Below are positions 10,727 through 18,737 of a stretch of 64,000 nt of DNA, one piece after another. The notes beneath the pieces are model-generated. The model was not told where the DNA came from, ran no database searches, and saw nothing but the letters and a program-made list of their open reading frames with translations. The position numbers and the translations under genes are program-made. The DNA comes from VRUE01 sp963717375 (lineage in GTDB: Bacteria > Actinomycetota > Thermoleophilia > Solirubrobacterales > 70-9), in the NCBI GenBank assembly GCA_963717375.1, contig OY970329.1, positions 372,001 to 436,000 of the forward strand, in the 5' to 3' direction. Numbering within the stretch: the first letter of the stretch is position 1; each line of letters starts with the position of its first letter.

Positions 10727-11655
10727 GGTGAGAAGAAGGGTAGGGACACGTAACGCTCGCCCGAGTCGCAGGCGATCGTCACCACCCTCTTGCCCGCCAT
10801 CTCGGGCCGCGCCGCGACCTCCAGCGCCGCGCCGATGTTGGCGCCGGCCGAGATTCCGGCGAGCACGCCCTCCCGGTGGGCGGCGAGGCGGGCGGTCTCG
10901 AGCGCGTCCTCGTCGGAGACCGAGACGATCTCGTCGATCACCGAGCGGTCGAGCACCGCGGGCACGAAGCCGGCGCCGATGCCCTGAATCTTGTGCGGGC
11001 CAGGAACGCCGCCGGAGAGAACCGGCGAGCTAGCCGGCTCGACCGCGACGATCAGGGTCTCGGGACTGCGTTCGCGCAGCATCCGGCCGACGCCAGTAAT
11101 CGTGCCGCCGGTACCGACGCCGGCGACGAAGGCGCCGATCTCTCCCTCGGTATCGCGCCAGATCTCCTCGGCAGTGGTCTTGCGGTGGACCTCCGGATTG
11201 GCCGGATTGGAGAACTGCTGCGGCATGAATCCCTTGCGCTGCTCGCAGATCGCCTCGGCGAGCTCGACCGCCTCGGTCATCCCCCCCAGCGACGGCGTCT
11301 CACGCACCTTGGCTCCATAGGCCCGCAGCAGCTTGCTGCGCTCGCGACTCATCCCCTCGGGCAGCGTGAGGATCAGCTCGTAGCCGCGCGCCGCGCAGAC
11401 CATCGCCAGGGCGATCCCGGTGTTGCCGCTGGTCGGCTCGACGATTACCGAGCGACCCGGCTCGATCAGCCCGTCGCGCTCGGCCGCGTCGATCATCGCC
11501 ACCCCGATCCTGTCCTTGACCGAACCGCCCGGATTGAGGTACTCGAGCTTGACCGAGACCTCCGCCCCCAGACCCTCAGCAAGGCGCGAGAGCGAGACCA
11601 TCGGCGTCTCCCCCACGGCAGACGCCGCGGTGGGCCAGATCTCCATCAGCGGCAC
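10723..11655 (-). CDS. cysK: Cysteine synthase (O-acetylserine sulfhydrylase)
   Basis: PLP enzyme that makes cysteine from O-acetylserine and sulfide. 310 residues. The PLP Lys47 is in NPGGSVKDRIG, the substrate loop in EPTSGNTGIALA, and the phosphate-binding glycines in GVGTGGTITGVGR. The GTG at 11655 is taken as start; an ATG three codons later is an alternative. It lies upstream of cysE and close to a CymR-like regulator gene (12267-12665). Confidence 0.96.
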   Translation of the reverse strand: MPLMEIWPTAASAVGETPMVSLSRLAEGLGAEVSVKLEYLNPGGSVKDRIGVAMIDAAERDGLIEPGRSVIVEPTSGNTGIALAMVCAARGYELILTLPEGMSRERSKLLRAYGAKVRETPSLGGMTEAVELAEAICEQRKGFMPQQFSNPANPEVHRKTTAEEIWRDTEGEIGAFVAGVGTGGTITGVGRMLRERSPETLIVAVEPASSPVLSGGVPGPHKIQGIGAGFVPAVLDRSVIDEIVSVSDEDALETARLAAHREGVLAGISAGANIGAALEVAARPEMAGKRVVTIACDSGERYVSLPFFSP

Positions 11656-11747
11656 TCTCGTTCGATCACAGCGCCGACCTTAGATGACTGTCGAGCAGGA
11701 AATCGCACGATTCCATCCTCGCAAGTGGACCCGAGCCGGGCCCGGGC

Positions 11748-12215
11748 TTAGTCTCCGCTCGCGGCAACGGTCCCGGTTTCGGGAGGCGCAGAGCCCTCCT
11801 CCTTGCGCTTCAACGAGACGCCGCGCACGCCGATCATGGTGAGCCCGGCAAAACACGCCGCCAGGACCACTCCCTGCTCCCATTTCCAAGAGGCGTGGCC
11901 GTTCGCGATCGCGAGCAGGGAGATGATCTCGCCGACTATCAGCGTGAGGACCCCCAGCATCGCGGTGAGCCAACCTTGGAGGGCTTCCTCAAGCTTCGCC
12001 AGGTTCTGCACTGAGATGTCGAGCGTGATCGGGGGGAAGCCGACGAGCGCGCCCAGATCGACAACAAGTGCCAGGAGGAGTACCGGGATGACCTGCGCAG
12101 CGGTCTCAAAGAAGGCGTGCGGATAGATCCGGCCGGCCTGCAGCCCAACGATCATTCCAGCTACCACCGGAAGAGTGACCTGGGCGCCTCGAACGGTGAA
12201 CGCGAGACCTTTCAT
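11748..12215 (-). CDS. Small membrane protein of unknown function
   Basis: 155 residues from the ATG at 12213-12215, chosen because AAAGGAG lies 5 bases upstream; an in-frame GTG at 12242 has no such site. Four hydrophobic segments (about 9-27, 38-56, 82-102, 110-130) and a charged tail (KRKEEGSAPPETG). No family recognised. It sits between the Rrf2 regulator and cysK on the same strand; a link to sulfur metabolism would be speculation. Confidence 0.6.
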   Translation of the reverse strand: MKGLAFTVRGAQVTLPVVAGMIVGLQAGRIYPHAFFETAAQVIPVLLLALVVDLGALVGFPPITLDISVQNLAKLEEALQGWLTAMLGVLTLIVGEIISLLAIANGHASWKWEQGVVLAACFAGLTMIGVRGVSLKRKEEGSAPPETGTVAASGD

Positions 12216-12266
12216 TGCACTCCTTTCGTCAACGGTGTTCACACGTGCTGGAGCGGTGCAGCCGAT

Positions 12267-12665
12267 CTAGATGAAGTACATCCCGGAGCCGGCGGCCTCG
12301 GCCTCGCGGCGGGCGATTTCGGCGATCGTGGTCTGGCCGAAGACCTTGCGCAGGGCGGTTACACCCTCGGCCCAGATGCCCCCGGCCTCGTCCGCCTCCT
12401 GGCCGACCTTGCCGTCGAGAGCCTGGACGACCTCGAGCACGGTGATCTCCTCGGCCGGCCGAGACAACGTGTAGCCGCCTTTCATTCCGCGGTGGCTGGT
12501 CAGCAGGCCGCCCCGCCGCAGGGTCGAGAAGAGCTGCTCGAGGAACTGCTCGGGGATGTCGCGGCGCTCGGCCAGCTCCTTGATCGGCACCGGCCGCTCG
12601 CCCGAGCGCGCGAGCTCCGCCATCGCCACCACGGCGTAGCGCGACTTGGAGGTAATCGAGATCAC
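12267..12665 (-). CDS. Rrf2-family transcriptional regulator, CymR-like (no Fe-S cysteines)
   Basis: 132 residues: winged helix (TSKSRYAVVAMAELAR, IPEQFLEQLFSTLRRGGLL, GMKGGYTLSRPAEEITVLEV) and a dimerisation helix ending GSGMYFI. The protein contains no cysteine, so it cannot hold the cluster of IscR/NsrR and fits the CymR class, which senses cysteine status through CysK. Genes cysK and cysE follow on the same strand, supporting a role in repressing cysteine/sulfur genes (inference). Start is the GTG at 12663-12665. Confidence 0.88.
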   Translation of the reverse strand: MISITSKSRYAVVAMAELARSGERPVPIKELAERRDIPEQFLEQLFSTLRRGGLLTSHRGMKGGYTLSRPAEEITVLEVVQALDGKVGQEADEAGGIWAEGVTALRKVFGQTTIAEIARREAEAAGSGMYFI

Positions 12666-12716
12666 AGGAGCTTTCTACCGCACCGCCCGGACCAGCCTGG
12701 GTTAGGATCGGAGGCG

Positions 12717-13397
12717 TTGAGCTCCAGGGCTGACGATGGAGCCATCAACGCACCCGAAATATCGGAAACAGTCCTGACCGAGCGTCCACAGTGCCTAGTC
12801 ATCGACGGCCACCCGATCGTCCGCCTTGGCGTGCGCAGAGTTCTGCAAGACCGCTTCGAGATCCAGGAGGCGACCAGCCGCTATGAGGCGGTCGAGCTGG
12901 TCCGCGACATCGGCAGCTTCGACGTGGCCGTCCTCGACATGAGGCGCTGGTCGGGTGGCTTCCACCCCGAACCAATCGGCGCCACCGAGGCGATCCGCGC
13001 CCTACTCAAAACCGAACCCGGGATGGGGATCGTCGCCCACGGCGACCGCGCCGAGCGCCACCTCGCCAGCGCCGCCCTGCAGGCGGGAGCGAGCGCCTAC
13101 GTCTCCCGCACCGCCAGTGCCGAGCTGCTCGAGCAGGCGGTGCAGGCGGCACTCGCCCAGGAACGCTTCATTGACCCGGCCGTTCCGCCCCGCGGCAGCC
13201 GCGGCAAGCTGACCAAGCGCCAGCGCGAAATCCTTCAGCTCCTCGCCAACGGCGAATCGACCACGGTCGCCGCCCGCGAACTCGACCTCAGCGAAGAAAC
13301 GATCAAGACCCACACCAAGAACGCACTGGCGCGCTTGGGGGCCCGAAACAGAACCCACGCCGTCGCGATCGCCCTACGCGAGTCGCTGATCGAGTAG
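12717..13397 (+). CDS. LuxR/NarL-type response regulator with degenerate receiver
   Basis: About 226 residues from a TTG at 12717 (GGAGG lies immediately before it, spacing short, so the start is uncertain; a longer upstream frame is shadow). Receiver-like N-terminus: VIDGHPIVRLGVRRVL replaces the usual acidic pair with one Asp, the phospho-acceptor region is VAVLDMRR, and the usual late Lys is Arg (AYVSRT). C-terminal GerE/LuxR HTH is standard: LTKRQREILQLLANGES, LDLSEETIKTHTKNALARLG. It may act without canonical phosphorylation. Its stop is 3 bases from the stop of the convergent HDOD-LuxR gene. Confidence 0.85.
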   Translation: MSSRADDGAINAPEISETVLTERPQCLVIDGHPIVRLGVRRVLQDRFEIQEATSRYEAVELVRDIGSFDVAVLDMRRWSGGFHPEPIGATEAIRALLKTEPGMGIVAHGDRAERHLASAALQAGASAYVSRTASAELLEQAVQAALAQERFIDPAVPPRGSRGKLTKRQREILQLLANGESTTVAARELDLSEETIKTHTKNALARLGARNRTHAVAIALRESLIE

Positions 13398-13400
13398 TGC

Positions 13401-14510
13401 TTAGATCCAGCCGCGGTCGCGGGCTGTGAGAACGGCCTGGGCGCGATCGACCGCGCCGATCTTGCCGTAGACGTTGTGAAGGTGGGTGCGGATAGTCGAG
13501 ACCGAGAGCTGCATCTCGCCGGCGATCTGCTTGTAGACCATGCCCTCGGAGAGGTGGCGGAGGACGTCGAGCTCGCGGGCGGACAGCGGGCACGGCTCGG
13601 CTATCCGCTGCACGTCATTGCGAACGTAAGGAAGCTCGTAGAGCAGCGAGCGCAGGCCGTCGGGGCCGAGGCCGCAGCGCTTGGCCATCGCATGCAGCCG
13701 CTCCGGGGAGACGGCCTCGCCCTGGCTGTAGTGGGCGACCATGTCGGCGGTCGCCACCATCGCGGCCAGACCCTCGGCGTCCTCGGCGTGATGGCGCTCG
13801 ATCGCGACGGCGATCCGCGACGGCACGTTCCAGCGGCGAGCCAGCACGCCGCCGACAAGCGCGTGATCGATACCGAGCCGATCGCGTTCCTCGCGCAGGC
13901 GCTGCTCGGGCGTTTTCAGCGGCGCGTCGAGGTGACCCCTGTCGCCAGGGTGAAGGTTGGAGATGACGAGTCGGCCGACATCGTGCAGGAGCGAGGCGAC
14001 CGCCAACTCATCGCGCTCTTCCCAGCCGACCGCACGACCGATCTCATCGGCCGCCTGCTGCGTGGCGAGGGCGTGGACGCGGAAGCGCTCGGGGCGCATC
14101 TCGCGACCGCCGTTGGGCTCAAAGAAGTCATAGACCGGAGCGGTGCCCGCTATTGCCAGGACGCCCGAAGGCTTGAGCACATCGATCGCCGCAGGAACAC
14201 TGGCCACATCGCCGGAGCCGGCGCTGCGGTTGGCGAAACGCAGCACTGCGATCGCCAGGCCGACATCGGACTCGACCGCCTCGACCAGCTCGCCGATGCG
14301 GGCCGTCTCAGCGGTGGCGGCGCGCATCACGCGCGTCCGCGACTCAATCAGCACGGGAAATTTCTCCACCGCCTCGAAGGCGGCGGCGAGGCGAGCGCCG
14401 GGCGCCGGCTTACCGCCGTCTTTGCGCCTGGCCGCGTCGGCTCTGACTTTCCCGTTGCTTTGCGTGGTCTCCATGGCCTTCGCATGCCTCATCGGCAGCA
14501 AAGGACGCAC
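13401..14510 (-). CDS. HDOD-domain protein fused to a LuxR-type HTH
   Basis: 369 residues. Residues about 40-260 form an HDOD/HD-like signalling domain (VLRFANRSAG, SLLHDVGRLVISNL, IDHALVGGVLARRWNVP, AIERHHAEDAEG); residues about 305-369 are a GerE/LuxR DNA-binding domain (LSARELDVLRHLSEGM, LSVSTIRTHLHNVYGKIG). HDOD proteins usually act with other signalling modules, so this looks like a one-component regulator. Alternative starts exist at Met7 and Met13. It is convergent with the other LuxR regulator. Confidence 0.88.
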   Translation of the reverse strand: MRPLLPMRHAKAMETTQSNGKVRADAARRKDGGKPAPGARLAAAFEAVEKFPVLIESRTRVMRAATAETARIGELVEAVESDVGLAIAVLRFANRSAGSGDVASVPAAIDVLKPSGVLAIAGTAPVYDFFEPNGGREMRPERFRVHALATQQAADEIGRAVGWEERDELAVASLLHDVGRLVISNLHPGDRGHLDAPLKTPEQRLREERDRLGIDHALVGGVLARRWNVPSRIAVAIERHHAEDAEGLAAMVATADMVAHYSQGEAVSPERLHAMAKRCGLGPDGLRSLLYELPYVRNDVQRIAEPCPLSARELDVLRHLSEGMVYKQIAGEMQLSVSTIRTHLHNVYGKIGAVDRAQAVLTARDRGWI

Positions 14511-14595
14511 GGTTTAGCCCCTTTATCCCCAAAATTAAGGTGCAGATGGGAATCGCTTGTTCAATTGGGAAGAGCTGAGCGCCGGCGATTGGCCA

Positions 14596-15963
14596 TCAAG
14601 ACCGGAGTCGCGCCACGGCGGCGTCGATGCGAGCAAGCGACTGCTCGCGGCCCAGCACAGCAAGCGACTCGAAGATCCCGGGCGAGACCGAGGTGCCGGT
14701 GATAGCGACCCGGATCGGCTGGTAGACCTTGCCGGGCTTGGCCGCGAGGCGCTCCGGCAGAGGTGCGAGGGCTTTCTCCACTTCGTCCGGATCGAAGCCG
14801 GCCGCCTCGGCCAAGGCCACACGCGCTGCTTCCAGGGCTGGCAGCGCCCCCTCCACCATCACCTTGCGCCAGGCCTTCTCATCATCGACCGGCGGCTCGA
14901 AGAGGAAGCCGATCAGCGCCCAGACCTCGTCGAGGGTCTGGGCTTTCTCCTGCGCGATCGCGCAGGCATTGCGCAGGCGCTCGTCCGGCTCACGCCCGAG
15001 ATGGCGTGCGACCGCCTCGGCGTACTCGCCAAGGGGGAGCTCGCGCATGAAGCGGCCGTTGACCCAGCGCAGCTTCTTCTCGTCGAAGATCGCCGCCGAC
15101 TTGCCGACGTCCTCGACCCGAAAGCGCCGCACGAGCTCCTCCGTCGACATCAGGGTGGTGTCGTCGTCGGTGCCCCAGCCGAGTAGTGCCAGGTAATTCC
15201 GCACGGCGGCCGGCAGGTAGCCGGCCTCGCGCAACTCCTGCACCGAGGCCGCGCCGTGGCGCTTGGAGAGCTTCTTGCCGTCGGGTCCGTGCAACAGCGG
15301 CAGGTGCGCGTAACGGGGAGGCTCGTGACCGAGGGCAGCGAGGACGAGCAGCTGCTTGGGGGTATTGGAGAGATGGTCGTCGCCCCGCACCACCTCGGTG
15401 ATTCCCATCTCGGCATCGTCGACCGCGACGGCGAAGTTGTAGAGCACCGAGCCGTCGCCGCGGGCGATGACGAAGTCGTCGTAGCTGCGATTGGGAAAGC
15501 TGACCGGGCCGCGGATCAGGTCCTGGACCACGGTCTCCCCATCGTCGGGCACGCGCAGTCGGACAGCCGCCCCCGGCGTGTCGACCGGCTCGCCACGGTA
15601 GCCGCGGCCCGCCCCGTGCTCCGCCTTCCAGGCCTCGACCTCCTTCGCGGTCGCGGAGTCGCGATAGGCGGCGCCGGAGTCGAGTAGCTGTTGCAGCGCC
15701 ACGGCGTGCCGCTCAGCCCGCGCGGCCTGCGACAGCGGGCCCTCGTCCCAGTCCAGCTCGAGCCAACGCAGCGCATCGAGAATCTGCTCGACGTTCTCTG
15801 GAGTCGAGCGCTCAAGGTCGGTGTCCTCGATCCGCAGCACCAGCTGACCGTCGTCGTGACGAGCGGCAAGCCAGTTGTAAAGAGCGGTCCGAGCACCACC
15901 GATGTGCAGGGCACCGGTGGGCGAAGGGGCGAACCGAAGGCGGAGCGGGGAGTCGTCGGGCAC
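14596..15963 (-). CDS. gltX: Glutamyl-tRNA synthetase
   Basis: Charges tRNA-Glu (and, since GatCAB is present, probably tRNA-Gln too). 455 residues, class I. The HIGH motif is HIGG at 20-23 in SPTGALHIGGARTALYNWL and the KMSKS loop is KKLSKRHG. The C-terminal helical anticodon-binding domain ends with VAITGTSVSPGIFESLAVLG. It pairs functionally with gatCAB at the left edge of the window. Confidence 0.96.
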   Translation of the reverse strand: MPDDSPLRLRFAPSPTGALHIGGARTALYNWLAARHDDGQLVLRIEDTDLERSTPENVEQILDALRWLELDWDEGPLSQAARAERHAVALQQLLDSGAAYRDSATAKEVEAWKAEHGAGRGYRGEPVDTPGAAVRLRVPDDGETVVQDLIRGPVSFPNRSYDDFVIARGDGSVLYNFAVAVDDAEMGITEVVRGDDHLSNTPKQLLVLAALGHEPPRYAHLPLLHGPDGKKLSKRHGAASVQELREAGYLPAAVRNYLALLGWGTDDDTTLMSTEELVRRFRVEDVGKSAAIFDEKKLRWVNGRFMRELPLGEYAEAVARHLGREPDERLRNACAIAQEKAQTLDEVWALIGFLFEPPVDDEKAWRKVMVEGALPALEAARVALAEAAGFDPDEVEKALAPLPERLAAKPGKVYQPIRVAITGTSVSPGIFESLAVLGREQSLARIDAAVARLRS

Positions 15964-16034
15964 GGGGGGAATCTAGATGAATGGAGCTCGGCGAAAGGGC
16001 CCGCGCACAATCGGCTCCATAAGATGCGGAACCG

Positions 16035-16898
16035 ATGCTTATCGGCGCGCATGTCTCCACCTCTGGCGGCCTCGAGAAGGCGATCGAGCGCGGTAGTGAG
16101 CTCGGTTGCGAATCGATTCAGATCTTCAACCAGAGCCCGCGGATGTGGCGGCCGACGAAATATGGGCCGGATGACTTCGTCGCCTTCAAAGAGGCGATGG
16201 CCGACTCGCCGGTCAAAGCAGTGGTGATCCATGCCGTCTACCTGATCAACTGCGCAAGCAAAGACAAAGAGCTGCGCAAAAAGTCGCAGGCTTCGCTCAC
16301 CCACGCGCTGCGGATCGGCGACGAAATCGGCGCGGCCGGAGTCGTCCTCCATCCGGGAGCCCAGGTCAAAGAGCCGCTGGGACCCTCGATGAAACGGGCC
16401 GGGAAGACGATCGCGGCGGCGCTCAAAGACAGCGAGAGCTGCCCCCTCCTACTCGAGCAGACCGCCGGCCACAAGGGTCTGCTCGGCCGCGACTTCGACC
16501 AGACGGCCGAGCTGATCGAGCTGGCCGGAAGCGGCAAGCGCCTCGGCCTCTGCCTGGATTCCTGCCACCTCTTCGTTCAGGGCTACGACATAACCGACGA
16601 GGAGCACCTGTCCGCGGTGGTCGACGAAGCCGACAAGAAGGTCGGCCTGGAGCGCCTGCAATGCCTCCACGTCAACGACGCCGCCGCCCCGCTCGGCTCC
16701 TGCCGCGACCGCCACGCCAACCTCGGCAAAGGCGAGATGGGCAAACAGGGCCTCGCCGCCTTCCTCTCAGAGCCCCGCTTCGAGGGTCTGCCGGCGATCC
16801 TGGAGACGCCCGGTCCGGCAAAGAAAGGCGCGGACAAGAAAGAAGTCCAGGCCGCGAAGCGCCTGCGCAAAACCGGCCTTAAACGCCGTCAGCGCTGA
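16035..16898 (+). CDS. nfo: Endonuclease IV (AP endonuclease)
   Basis: Zn-dependent nuclease that nicks abasic sites in base-excision repair. 287 residues, TIM-barrel family. Metal-ligand motifs in order: VIHAVYLIN, VVLHPGAQ, LLLEQTAG, LCLDSCHLF, CLHVNDA, DRHANLGKG and AILETPG. The C-terminus is Lys-rich (KKGADKKEVQAAKRLRKTG). Divergent from gltX; a hairpin follows. Confidence 0.96.
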   Translation: MLIGAHVSTSGGLEKAIERGSELGCESIQIFNQSPRMWRPTKYGPDDFVAFKEAMADSPVKAVVIHAVYLINCASKDKELRKKSQASLTHALRIGDEIGAAGVVLHPGAQVKEPLGPSMKRAGKTIAAALKDSESCPLLLEQTAGHKGLLGRDFDQTAELIELAGSGKRLGLCLDSCHLFVQGYDITDEEHLSAVVDEADKKVGLERLQCLHVNDAAAPLGSCRDRHANLGKGEMGKQGLAAFLSEPRFEGLPAILETPGPAKKGADKKEVQAAKRLRKTGLKRRQR

Positions 16899-16925
16899 GG
16901 ACAGGCCCGTGTCAGAGCAGGCGAC

Positions 16926-16947
16926 GGGGGCCGCTTGCGCGGCCCCC
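16926..16947 (+). terminator. GC-rich hairpin after nfo
   Basis: Perfect 9-bp stem (GGGGGCCGC / GCGGCCCCC) with a TTGC loop, 27 bases after the nfo stop and before the convergent acyl-CoA dehydrogenase stop. There is no U-tract on either strand, so it is a probable but not classical terminator serving both genes. Confidence 0.6.
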
Positions 16948-16975
16948 GCTCTCCCGCCGTCAGCAAAATCGTTGG

Positions 16976-18268
16976 CTACTGAACGTGCACGCCGGAGATC
17001 GCGCGTGAGATGACCAGGCGCTGGATCTCGGAGGTGCCCTCGAAGATCGTGTAGATCTTGGCGTCGCGGTGCATCCGCTCGACCGGGTACTCACGGGTGT
17101 AGCCGTTGCCGCCGAGGATCTGGATCGCCCGCTCGGTCGACCAGACGGCGACCTCGCCGGCCTTCAGCTTCGACATCGAGCCCTCGGCGTTCTCGAATTT
17201 CTGACCCGTGCGGCCCATCCAGGCGGCGCGCCAGACGAGCAGGCGGGCGGCGTCGATCTCCAGCTTCATGTCGGCGAGGGTGAAGGCGATCGCCTGGTTC
17301 TCGACGATCGCGCGGCCGAACTGTTTGCGCTCTTTGGCGTACTCGAGCGCGTACTCGTAGGCGGCGCGGGCGATGCCGAGCGCCTGCGCGCCGACCGTCG
17401 GCCGGCTCGCCTCGAAGGTCTGCATCGCCGCCTGCGACTTCGAGCGCTTGCCCTCGCGCACCCGGGCGAGGCGCTCGTCGAGCTTCTCTTTGCCGCCGAG
17501 CAGGCAGGAGCCGGGGATCCGGCAGTCGTCGAGGTGGACGTCGGCGGTGTGCGAGGCGCGCAGGCCGTGCTTCTTGACCTTGGCGCCCTGCTCGCAGCCC
17601 TTGGTCCCGGGCGGAATCACGAAGGCAGCGTGACCGCGCGAGCGCAGCTCGCGGTCAACCGAGGCGATCACAACGTGGACGTCGGCGATGCCGCCGTTGG
17701 TGGCCCAGGCCTTCTGACCGTTGATCACCCACTCGTCGGTGGCCTCGTCGTACTTGGCCGTGGTGCGAATCGCCGAGACGTCGGAGCCCGCGTCCGGCTC
17801 GGAGGCGCAGAAGGCGGCGACCTTGGGGTCGTCCGCCGAGCCGAAGCACTGCGGTATCCACTCGCCCATCTGCTCGGGTGTTCCCTGCCCGAAGATCGCG
17901 GCAACCGCGAGCGAGGTGCCCATGATCGCCATGCCGATGCCGGCGTCCCCCCAGAAGAGCTCCTCGTTGGCGATCGGCAGAGTGAGGCCGGTCTCGTCGG
18001 ACCAGAACTGCCCCAGCGCTTCGAAGCTGTAGAGGCCGATCTTGGCGGCCTCCTGAATCACCGGCCAGGGCGTTTCCTCGCGCTCATCCCATTCCTCGGC
18101 GGCCGGGCGGACCACGTTCTCGGCGAAGCCATGCACCCACTCGCGGATGTCCTTCTGGTCCTGGTTCAGCTCAAGCGTGAACTTGGGACCGCCGGCGCTC
18201 GCGCCATCGTTTCCAGCCGCCTCAGCCACCAGCGCCTCTGCCTCTGCAACCGCTGCATTCTCTGTCAT
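16976..18268 (-). CDS. Acyl-CoA dehydrogenase
   Basis: FAD-dependent alpha,beta-dehydrogenation of an acyl-CoA. 430 residues. Signatures: FCASEPDAGSDVSAIRTTA (FAD/substrate), NGQKAWATNGGIAD, ERKQFGRAIVENQAIAFTLAD, and the C-terminal IFEGTSEIQRLVISR containing the catalytic Glu. Monocistronic by position. A perfect inverted repeat and a TAGAAT -10-like box lie directly upstream, so repression by a TetR-type regulator is likely (inference). The exact substrate cannot be read from sequence. Confidence 0.92.
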   Translation of the reverse strand: MTENAAVAEAEALVAEAAGNDGASAGGPKFTLELNQDQKDIREWVHGFAENVVRPAAEEWDEREETPWPVIQEAAKIGLYSFEALGQFWSDETGLTLPIANEELFWGDAGIGMAIMGTSLAVAAIFGQGTPEQMGEWIPQCFGSADDPKVAAFCASEPDAGSDVSAIRTTAKYDEATDEWVINGQKAWATNGGIADVHVVIASVDRELRSRGHAAFVIPPGTKGCEQGAKVKKHGLRASHTADVHLDDCRIPGSCLLGGKEKLDERLARVREGKRSKSQAAMQTFEASRPTVGAQALGIARAAYEYALEYAKERKQFGRAIVENQAIAFTLADMKLEIDAARLLVWRAAWMGRTGQKFENAEGSMSKLKAGEVAVWSTERAIQILGGNGYTREYPVERMHRDAKIYTIFEGTSEIQRLVISRAISGVHVQ

Positions 18269-18275
18269 AGCGCGC

Positions 18276-18300
18276 GATTCTACACGTAAACATGACGTGT
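18276..18300 (-). promoter_or_regulatory. Promoter with palindromic operator upstream of the acyl-CoA dehydrogenase
   Basis: On the minus strand ACACGT-7 bases-ACGTGT (18282-18300) is a perfect 6+6 inverted repeat. It overlaps a TAGAAT -10-like hexamer at 18276-18281, and the ATG is at 18268. The arrangement (operator on the core promoter, very short leader) suits a TetR-family fatty-acid repressor. No such regulator gene is in the window. Confidence 0.5.
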
Positions 18301-18313
18301 TTTAAGGGCGAAA

Positions 18314-18688
18314 TCAGACGTCGCGCAGGTCGAAAGCCCTGATTGCCTCGGGGCTTTCGTCAGCGCAATCGAAGAAACGCCGGTTTACGCAGTCGTAGGA
18401 CTCGCCGCTGCCCTCGTAAGCGCGCTCGACCGAGAACTGGCAGTGCGGCAACGCCTCGCCGGTCATCTTCACGCCACCGAACCCACCGGGCTGCAGAACC
18501 GCCTCGAGATCAACCTTGGCCGCGAAGACGTCCTGCATGCAGCCGACGTACTGGTTGCCGGTCAGCATGTCGACGAAGCTGTAGAGGTAGCGGCAGCGCA
18601 TTTCGACGCAGCCGCGCGGCTCGACCATCTTGTCGCAGAAAGAGCGGCACTGGCGACACTCACCGGTCTTCTCACGCGTAGCGGGCAT
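18314..18688 (-). CDS. Cysteine-rich protein of unknown function
   Basis: 124 residues with ten cysteines. The first part has CRQCRSFC followed by CVEMRC (a CxxCxxxC cluster at residues 11-18, then C27 and C32), suggesting a bound metal or Fe-S centre. Later cysteines are in YVGCMQDVF, PHCQFS, YDCVNRRFFDCADE. No family recognised. It lies between dnaE and the acyl-CoA dehydrogenase, same strand as both. Confidence 0.6.
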   Translation of the reverse strand: MPATREKTGECRQCRSFCDKMVEPRGCVEMRCRYLYSFVDMLTGNQYVGCMQDVFAAKVDLEAVLQPGGFGGVKMTGEALPHCQFSVERAYEGSGESYDCVNRRFFDCADESPEAIRAFDLRDV

Positions 18689-18737
18689 ATCCAGAAGTCT
18701 ACGGACGCGCGGACGCGAAAACCAAGGTTTCGCCTGG

